NCBI GenBank assembly: GCA_006937955.1
Contig: SSNP01000252.1
Span: 446,888-510,887 of the forward strand
Direction of reading: 5' to 3'
From: Pachypanchax playfairii
Taxonomy: Eukaryota > Chordata > Actinopteri > Cyprinodontiformes > Aplocheilidae
Length of the DNA: 64,000 bases
This document shows, piece after piece, positions 56,015 to 64,000 of the stretch. Numbering within the stretch: position 1 is the first letter of the stretch; every line of letters begins with the position of its first letter. Position numbers and translations under genes: made by a program. A model generated the notes under the pieces. It was not told the origin of the DNA. It was given only the letters and a program-made list of their open reading frames with translations, and ran no database searches.

Positions 56015-56203
56015 GACAGCACAGATTGGAATGTTTCCAGGACTGCTACCAACTGTATGGATGAGTTTACAGATGCTGTAACATCATACATCAGATACAT
56101 CAGCTTCTGTGGGGACAGCTGTTTACCATCATGCACCAGGGCCAGTTACAACAATGTCAAACCTTGGTTCACAGCTAAACTCAGACAGTTGAGCCCAGCG
56201 TAA
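56015..56203 (+). pseudogene. LINE ORF2 fragment (endonuclease to RT linker)
   Basis: The frame starts DSTDWNVS and continues DEFTDAVTSYIRYISFCGDS, then NNVKPWFTAKLRQL, and stops at 56201. TDW, SYIxFCxD and KPWFTAKLRQL are conserved in the stretch between endonuclease and reverse transcriptase of fish LINEs. Codons between TDW and DEFTD are partly lost. It is in the opposite orientation to the LINE 3' end at 56709, so the two are separate insertions or were rearranged. Confidence 0.8.
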
Positions 56204-56708
56204 GACACAAAACAAAGATAAAAGAGTCTCTCTCATTCAATTCCAGGAGCTGATGAGTGCATCACTTTCCTGTGGATGAAACGTGGTGCTGATCCAGAGA
56301 TGGGATACTGCACATAGGAACCAGTCACACACAGAGAGGAATTACTGGAGGAGAGAAACAAAAAACACAAGTAGAAACCTTTCATACATGAGGACTTCTA
56401 TAAAACACATAACTGGAAAGATTTTTCTATTTAGTTTTAACAATAAACTAGCTAAGTGTGATCGCCATGTGTGAGACAACTGTCTGGCACTGAGAAGTGG
56501 CAGATGCTAGGTATATATGCTCTCAGAACAACAGGTGTAAGTGGCTGACTGGTCTCAGGTGCAACCCATAGAGCGACAGCTATGGCTTCACCAGTGAGCA
56601 GGACTGAGGAGAAGCAGTCCAGAGCCACCTCAGAGACAGCAAGGAAAAACAAGAAGAGAAAAAAAAGGGGAAGGGAAAGCAGTGTTGAGAAAGAAAGGAG
56701 GGAGACGG
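56204..56708. other. Non-coding stretch between LINE pieces
   Basis: Mixed composition. The minus frame at 56452-56715 has a hydrophobic start but no identifiable domain. It may be repeat-derived. Confidence 0.3.
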
Positions 56709-56905
56709 AAATCAAATCAAAAATACTTTATTAATCCCCAAAGGGAAATTAAAAATGTTGTTGTAGCTCAGTTCGTCTTTAGGGAGCCATTGTAGAGGGT
56801 TCTAGCTGTGGACAAGAAGGATCTCCTGTAGCTGTCTGTGCTGCAGCGGATCTGAAGAGACACTCTGTTGCTGAGTTACTGTGCTGTGAAGATGATTGTG
56901 AGGGT
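56709..56905 (-). mobile_element. LINE 3' end, second family
   Basis: Read on the minus strand it ends in TTAATTTCCCTTTGGGGATT, AATAAAGTATTTTTGATTTG and ATTTC. Its upstream part contains GATCCGCTGCAGCACAGACA and words of a LINE C-terminal region. The same 3' terminus appears as a 44-bp insertion at 62127-62170. Confidence 0.7.
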
Positions 56906-57245
56906 TTTCCACCTTGAACCTGTTTAAGGAGAACTAGAGACGATTTGCTTATTAAAAAATGAGCAAAGGGAAGCACTTTGTGCATTTCTTGGTGGTAACA
57001 ATGTGTGTGTTTTTCTCCTGAATGGATTTGCAAGAGCTTGATTTACTGTGGTTGGCCAAAGACAAATCACGAAAGGCAGACACTTGCTAGCGCGTCCTCC
57101 AATCGGCTTAAAATATTAAACCCTAACCCTAACCCTTTTTTCAGAAAAAGTAGTGTAAAAATGAATTTGATGTATTTTATACAAAATGTATTCTTTCTTG
57201 CATTATATATTTATTGCATTTCTTTATTTTTACTCTATGCTTCAG
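56906..57245. other. Non-coding stretch with an interstitial telomere-like tract
   Basis: AT-rich DNA. AACCCTAACCCTAACCC at 57119-57135 holds about 2.5 telomere-type units. The end reads TTTATTTTTACTCTATGCTT then CAG, a plausible splice acceptor for the next feature. Confidence 0.5.
57119..57135. repeat. Short (CCCTAA)n tract
   Basis: About 2.5 CCCTAA units, too short to imply a former telomere. Confidence 0.8.
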
Positions 57246-57458
57246 ATATGGGTTCAGATGAAGACTGGGTCCCCTGTGGTGTGGAACACAGAAGGCCCTC
57301 TGATGGGGAACCCCACCCCGACCCATCAACATGGTGATGGGGCCAAAGTGAAGCCAAGAGGAGGTGGACAGAGGAGGGGGTTCAGGGAGAGAGCCAGGAC
57401 CAGCAATTCTCAAAACCGTATTTCTGGAATTATGGATGAGCCATACAGTTTGTTTTGA
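57246..57458 (+). CDS. Candidate terminal exon of an unidentified gene
   Basis: After an acceptor-like site the frame is open for 70 codons, starting IWVQMKTGSPVVWNTEGPL and ending NRISGIMDEPYSLF before TGA. The middle is basic and Gly/Arg-rich (KVKPRGGGQRRGFRERAR). The stretch is clearly more GC-rich than both flanks, as a real exon would be in this genome. An ATTAAA at 57620 could serve as poly(A) signal. A second frame is open only to 57336. I do not recognise the protein. It could also be an exonised repeat or non-coding CpG-rich DNA. Confidence 0.4.
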   Translation: MWVQMKTGSPVVWNTEGPLMGNPTPTHQHGDGAKVKPRGGGQRRGFRERARTSNSQNRISGIMDEPYSLF

Positions 57459-58068
57459 CCTCTTTTATATGCACAAACATTGTTACCTCTGTTAGTTAGA
57501 CCTAGAAGACTGTTTTTCTAATTTATGTGCAAAGATGTCCAAACAGCACAGTTTCCGCACAAGCTTTGGGACACCTGGACCTTTCTTTACAAAAACATGT
57601 CTAAAATGCTCATTCTTTGATTAAATGCTATAAAGTTTTTTGTGGGAACAAAAAAATCTTCAGGCTTTACAATTATTTTGTTCACCAGTCCACCACACCA
57701 TGCTAAATTCATTTTCAGATCACGTATTTAAAAAAACAAACAACCAGGCGGCCATAAAAAATATATATTTTCTGTGTATTCAGGATCATATAACTCAGTA
57801 AAAGTACCACTCACACTAATTCTGACTATTATGGAAGAAACTTCAGAGAGTTTTATATTTCCAAAGGTCCATATTTCTACTCTAAATGGTTCAAGAACAG
57901 CTTCAATTTTAAAATTGGTATGTTTAATTAAAGTGTTTTGTGCAAAAATGGCAGAAACACTAAGAGGTTAACTTCACTGCATATTATTTTTAAACAATTA
58001 ATAATTTAGAAAGCTCTAAATATATTATTTCTTGTTGAATCACTCCTGGATCTGTGTGTTGTAACCTC

Positions 58069-58100
<32 letters not shown>

Positions 58101-61100
58101 AGTACACATTGCTGTGTGTATGTATGAGTTTGAGTCTGTCGCAGCCCTGCTTCTCATTTCCTGCAGCTTGGCCTTCTTTTAGCTGGGTGAGATCTCGATT
58201 TTCTTGACACATATAACATCACAAGGGTAACACTAACAGAGTGAGATCAGCTTTTTTTATTTGGTAATATGATATTTTTACTCAGCATTTATTCCCAAAG
58301 GCACAATTTCACAAAAAGCACTACAATTTTAAATTAAAAAACATTTCGCTCCACCCCATATTTGTAACCACCAGATCAATGTGCTTGCATTGGTTAGCTG
58401 GCAGATTGTTTAATTACTGTGGCAGAAATTTTAACAGTAGCCTGGCTACTCAGCACAGATTTTCTGAAGTGGAATGAATGAAATTAGCTAAGCTCAGTGG
58501 TTAAAAAAGGACTTATATTATTAGGGTTAGTTCCACTATCTGCTTAATCAAGAGTAAAAAAAATCTCATACTAATGCAGCACAATAGCTTGAGTCTTTCA
58601 TCCCGCACTTGCCCCTCCATGTATAAACAAGGAACAGGAATTAAACACAAACTGAGCTGTAGCACTATGTTTAGTTTCTCTACACAAGAACTTCAAATAG
58701 ATTAAAAACTTGACTGATACATATTACATACTCTTGGCTATGATTTACCTTGTTTTGTGACTTAACCTTGTGCTATAAGCTTGTCAATAACAAACACAAG
58801 TGCAACCTGTAGGAAATGTGTCCCTGCCAGGATCTGTTAATGCTGCTTTGATGTAAACATTTTTCTCTGAGGGTGTTGAAGATTGTTTTTAGGATTTAGA
58901 AAAAGCAATTTTCTCAGTGCATCAAAGGTAATTGAGTAGAGTTAATGCAGAGGCTCTTTACATATTTCACAATTTTGTAATAAAGGAAAGAAAGATAAAC
59001 AAGGTTAAAATTAAAGACACATTTTACTTGCATTGCTTGGTCTGCGAGCTTAGTACTCCTTAAAACCCAACACAAACGTGCACACACACACATACACACA
59101 CTAATCAACTATCTTCTGTCTGCCAGTCTTGTTTGGCATTCTGCTGCCTCTCAGGTCTGGAGGCAGGACTTGAAACCTTGGTTGACTAACAATACTCCAT
59201 CCACTAAGATGCACACATCATTAAATCTTAGTTGCAGCAATAAACATGCCTCCATAGCATGCCAATGTTCTTAGGTGTTAAAAAATGACTCCCTTTGTGT
59301 GTGTGTTTATGTGCATGCCCATAGTCACAGTATAACGCTTTGCATACATTTATTATGGAGCCCGTGTCAAAGTGTAGCATTAGAGGTTTATGTAACATAG
59401 TGCAATTCACTTGCATTTAAAGACATGATGCAATGAATGATATGCTAAAGTACTCTGCCAAGTAAAAACATCTCTCTGTGTTTTAGTAATCAAAACAGAA
59501 AGCATCTACACCTTAAGTTGTACCTATAGACATTTCCTAAAACAGACAGAACTGTTTTGTATGGGACTGTAAGTATAGCTGGCAAGCCATCAACCATTTG
59601 GAGGTTAGACGTGTGAAGAAGGTGTTAGTCAGATAACATTTGTCTGTAAGACTTGTAATCAAATTCAGGTAGAGGTGATTGTGTTTAACCTTGGACTTGG
59701 AAACTCAGAATACATTGGAATGAATTACAGCTACTCAAACCACACAAAGCAGATCTATCTGTTGATTCTAAAACCTAATTACTGATAGAAAACAAGCATC
59801 TGACATAAATACCTATTTATACCTTATCAACAGACTTTTAGTCAATGTCAATTTTATTGTCAATTCTTCTATACTTAACCCTATAATGCCCCTCGTATCA
59901 TATTTGCTACATAGTTTTGATCATTTCTAACCTGGTTGCTCCCAGTAAATGATCCACTTGCCTTTTTTTTCAGGTTAAATCATCATTATTATATGGATGA
60001 ATGCATTATTATTAACTCATTTTTTATATTACAATTAAAACGTAAAGATAGCCAATGTAATAAATGTGATACAAAAAATCTATTATAAATAACATGAAAA
60101 ACGTTTGTGAATTTTGTTCTAAGGCTTCATAAACATCCCAGTTCCAAATAATCAGAATTTTCTGGCTATTTTTTAATAAGTTGGGTCTTACGGGGTTAAA
60201 ATACACATCGAGAATTTAAACTGTGTTTTGCTCTCGACCCATGAAAAAATGAATATATGAGTATAAAACATAAAAAAACAATAAGGGAGGCATAATTTAT
60301 ATAATAAGGTATATTATAAATGGATATACTGTATAAATATGTTGATATATTGCTGTAATGAGAATGTAACAAAGTGGTGATTATGTAGTCAGCATAAAAC
60401 AGTCTGATGTCACATAAGGTGGCTGGTGTAGACCTGAGCTGGTAGTCCAGAGTTCTCATATTCAAGGGGAGGCAGGAGGGGAAGAGGAGGCAATGCAGGA
60501 AGGGAGTTGAGCTTCCTGACAGCCTGGTGGTCCCGGGCCCAACATGTCTGCACAATTATATGACCATATAAGTCGATTTTGAAAGCTCCAAAAATATGAC
60601 CTGTGAGAGCATTTTTGTTTGTGACAAACGACCTGTCGGAGCATTTTCCGGGCTCCACAGAGACTAAATACCAACAGTAAACCTTCCCAGAGGAGCTGAC
60701 AAATACACATGTGGGAGGTTTCGATCTGTTCAGCCAAACAAAACACAAATTCTGCAGCAATATGTCTCATTTTAACACAACGGTTAGCTTTAAAATGTAA
60801 AGGTACACATGGACACTCTGTAAAGTGGAATATTAACGGTTAAGGTTAGGGTTGCAGATAGAGGGCGCATATGGAATATAGCGTCGTTTTTACGGTCCAC
60901 AAATTCAAAATCGACCAATGCGGTTGCATTTGACATGAGGTCCGGCTTCCTGGAATGGCAATGCAACAATTTTTTTCACTTTGCCCAAGCGGAAGATTTT
61001 TTTTTTGTCGTTCGTTTTTCTTCTGAGATTTTAGAATCTCAGACTGGGCTTTGAAAATTAATCCTGAAATTTCTACATAAAGGTAACAAACAGATTTTAT

Positions 61101-61767
61101 GTACAAAGCACAAATGATATCCATCTTCTTATTTTTCTTGCTATGAAAACATTAAAGACATTTTTATTATGTTGCTAAAGTTTATTGATTTGATTCTGTG
61201 GATTATGTGTATACGTCTTTTAGCCTGAATGGTTCAGAAAACATACAGGATGTAGTATATTATACTCATGCTTTGAAAAGTCTGTCATGGAGCTATAGCT
61301 TTGTGACCTTGTTTTTCTTTCATCAAAGCTGCCCCAGATGGATGAATGTGGACCAACTGAAACAGCAGAGCAGAGTGCATCTCTGAAGGGCTAGACTTGG
61401 TTGAGCAGGCAGCACACAAATTATTCAAGCATGGATGCTGAGGTGTATTCACACATTGGTGTCACGTAGAGTTCACAACCCAGCCGCTCTGCACAGGTGG
61501 ACACAGAAACCTCTGCAGATAGCCTGAGCACCAATCAGCACCTGTTAATTTGAATTTGACCATGTGGGTGTTTGCATGAGGAGCATTCAATTGGGTTTAA
61601 GCGCACGTTCTGTTGGATTTGCATGTTGTTTGAAATCACTTAAGTCAATATGATATGATGAACAAGGTTTGAATACAATTTATTCATGGGTATTTTTTTT
61701 TTAAATACAGTTTACAGCATTAAATCTCATTCGTAAAAAAAGCAGCTTTAACAGCGTCTAGCAAAAC

Positions 61768-61769
<2 letters not shown>
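57459..61769. other. Long non-coding stretch
   Basis: Mostly AT-rich DNA. 57459-57640 could be 3'UTR if the preceding exon is real. 60410-60780 is GC-richer and open on the minus strand in two overlapping frames without a domain. 60840-61030 has short repeat-like words (AGATAGAGGGCGC, TTTACGGTCC). No element ends were resolved. Confidence 0.4.
58071..58102. repeat. (TG)n microsatellite
   Basis: A run of about 14-15 TG units. Confidence 0.9.

Positions 61770-61804
<35 letters not shown>
61770..61804. repeat. (TA)n microsatellite
   Basis: About 17 uninterrupted TA units. Confidence 0.9.
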
Positions 61805-61807
<3 letters not shown>

Positions 61808-62084
61808 TAGTAACTGTGTACACAGATTCAACAATTACCAGATTTCACTTTTAGATTCAGTTCATCCACAGTTTACAAGTTTTATTGACGCAGACGTCTG
61901 TGTTTGTAACGGTTTCTGTAAACATACAGGCTTACTTGAAAAACTTTAAACAAATGTAAGAAGGAAATATATACTGCCAATATCTGAGATAATGACCAAT
62001 AAATACACTTTAAATACATTTTTTTTTTTTCATGAAGTGACATTTCGGTTGATTTTTTACAGTGTTTGTTGAGAGGAAGATCTA
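61805..62084. other. Non-coding spacer
   Basis: AT-rich DNA leading into the TTAA MITE. Confidence 0.4.
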
Positions 62085-62126
62085 TTAAAGAGGTCCTTCC
62101 ATTAAAAACAGTTTTTCTGAGGTTTC

Positions 62127-62170
62127 AAATCAAATCAAAAATACTTTATTAATCCCCGAAGGGAAATTAA
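62127..62170 (-). mobile_element. 44-bp LINE 3'-tail insertion
   Basis: AAATCAAATCAAAAATACTT followed by TATTAATCCCCGAAGGGAAA and TTAA is the 3' terminus seen at 56709. GTTTC flanks it on both sides (62122-62126 and 62171-62175) and the uninterrupted family reads GAGGTTTCTGTTGAA, giving a 5-bp target duplication. Confidence 0.75.
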
Positions 62171-62612
62171 GTTTCTGTTGAATATTTTAGCTCCACAGGT
62201 GTTCTTACCTTCATAGTGGGTGTGAAAACAGGTCAACAACTTCTCTTTCAGTTTTAATCTCTCAAACTACGCAGGTGGAGATAAAACCCGAGTTCTCTCT
62301 GTACTTGTTTCGTCACAACTCCTTTGTTTGTTAGTATTCATCAGCTCCCGTAGTTGAAACCACGCCTAGCATGCTGCTGGCTAAAAGCTTTAGCATAAGA
62401 CATATCAAATAGGAAGAGACTACGTGCGCTGTTACCATGCGCAGCAGTATACCTTGCTCTCATAGGCTAGTTTGTAAGCCAATCTGAGTCCAGCAAATTC
62501 GAATAATAAATATGAACGAGCTGCTGCTGAAGCCTAACAGAACGAGCCGGAACGAGACAAATTGTGATGTAGACAGATTGAAAGGTCTGTTAATTAGTGT
62601 TTCCTGACGTTA

Positions 62613-62882
62613 TTACCTCCGCCAAGGAGGTAATGTTTTCATCAGGGTCTGTCTGTCTGTTAGCAGGATAACTCAAGAACTAATGGATGGATTTTGATGA
62701 AATTTTCAGGAAAGGTCAGAAATGACCCAAGGAAGAATTGATTAGATTTTGGGGGAGATCTGGCTTACCGTCTGGATCCAATTCAAATCCAAAAACGAAT
62801 TTTTTTTAAGGATACAGACATAGTACTTTCTACAATATGTCCACTTGGTGGAGGTCTGCACTCTCTGAGTGCTTTTCTAGTT
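62613..62882 (+). mobile_element. ACCTCCGCCAAGGAGGT interspersed repeat
   Basis: It starts with the hairpin TTACCTCCGCCAAGGAGGTA, continues ATGTTTTCATCAGGGTCTGT and GGATGGATTTTGATGAAATT, and ends CACTCTCTGAGTGCTTTTCT then AGTT. This is a very common fish repeat whose class I recall as non-LTR-like but do not assert. It splits copy E of the TTAA family. Confidence 0.7.
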
Positions 62883-62998
62883 TTGGATATAAAATGTTTC
62901 ATATTACTGGTTATTACTTCAGAAATAGCCACAAAGTCCTGAAATTTGTATGAAACGGCCTCTTTAAGAAATAACGTATAAACATATATATATTTATT

Positions 62999-64000
<1,002 letters not shown>

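Larger units (their letters stand above)
62085..62967 (-). mobile_element. TTAA-flanked MITE, family 2 copy E, twice interrupted
   Basis: An inverted copy starting TTAAAGAGGTCCTTCCAT and ending ACGGCCTCTTTAA. Family landmarks such as TGAAACCACGCCTAGCATGC are intact. Two other elements sit inside: a 44-bp LINE tail (62127-62170) and a 270-bp repeat (62613-62882). Removing both restores the same length and order as copy D. Confidence 0.85.

Noticed and set aside
57119..57135. Telomere fusion point
   Set aside because: Only about 2.5 CCCTAA units are present. Such short tracts are frequent in fish DNA.
60196..60770. Three overlapping minus-strand frames of 102-119 codons
   Set aside because: They overlap in different phases with no shared domain, splice context or codon signal. 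The GC-richer patch is more likely repeat-derived.

Overview
The window looks like nuclear DNA of a teleost fish. It is AT-rich, has almost no long reading frames, and is packed with short interspersed repeats of kinds common in percomorph fish: tRNA-headed SINEs, hAT, Tc1/mariner, Harbinger-like and TTAA-target MITEs, and 5'-truncated LINEs. The one host gene part recognised with confidence is the last coding exon of dntt (terminal deoxynucleotidyl transferase, TdT) at 26649-26735 on the + strand. It encodes a 28-residue tail ending EYIEPWQRNA, preceded by a good splice acceptor and followed by a plausible 3'UTR with AATAAA. No other dntt exon was found by eye in the upstream 26.6 kb, so the preceding intron is either very long or an exon was missed. 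A second possible host exon, of unknown identity, lies at 57246-57458.

Layout. 1-26.6 kb would be dntt intron if the gene model holds. It holds a hAT MITE nested in a mariner MITE (0.7-1.3 kb), a degenerate 21-bp minisatellite (1.4 kb), TTAA-flanked MITEs (2.5, 4.0, 14.9 and 21.0 kb), and a Tc1/mariner element with 285-bp inverted repeats and a broken transposase (5.75-6.8 kb). It also holds a pogo-like MITE (8.3 kb), a SINE split by another element (9.1-9.6 kb), hAT-like elements (10.4-11.4 and 13.5 kb), a CACTG-ended element (17.2 kb), a conserved-element-like stretch (18.65-19.05 kb), and a 1.5-kb CCTA array with higher-order structure (24.3-25.8 kb).

26.7-64 kb is the region downstream of dntt. 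It holds MITEs carrying short ATG-initiated coding pieces (29.3 and 44.4 kb), a TTAA MITE (32.6 kb), and a SINE flanked by an unexplained 19-bp inverted repeat (35.7 kb). There is a hAT MITE with a perfect 8-bp target duplication at 37.4 kb and another at 50.8 kb. LINE remnants are an L1-type ORF2 C-terminus (41.7 kb, -), a LINE 3' end (52.6 kb, -), an endonuclease/RT linker (56.0 kb, +) and a second LINE 3' end (56.7 kb, -). A complex nest sits at 44.9-46.5 kb, a Harbinger-like MITE at 49.0 kb, and a doubly interrupted TTAA MITE at 62.1-63.0 kb next to AT microsatellites.

The main feature is layered transposition. Several insertions can be ordered by nesting, and five copies of one TTAA family allow comparison. 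No operons, CRISPR arrays or prokaryotic genes are present. Family names come from remembered hallmarks (ends, target duplications, protein motifs), not from database searches.
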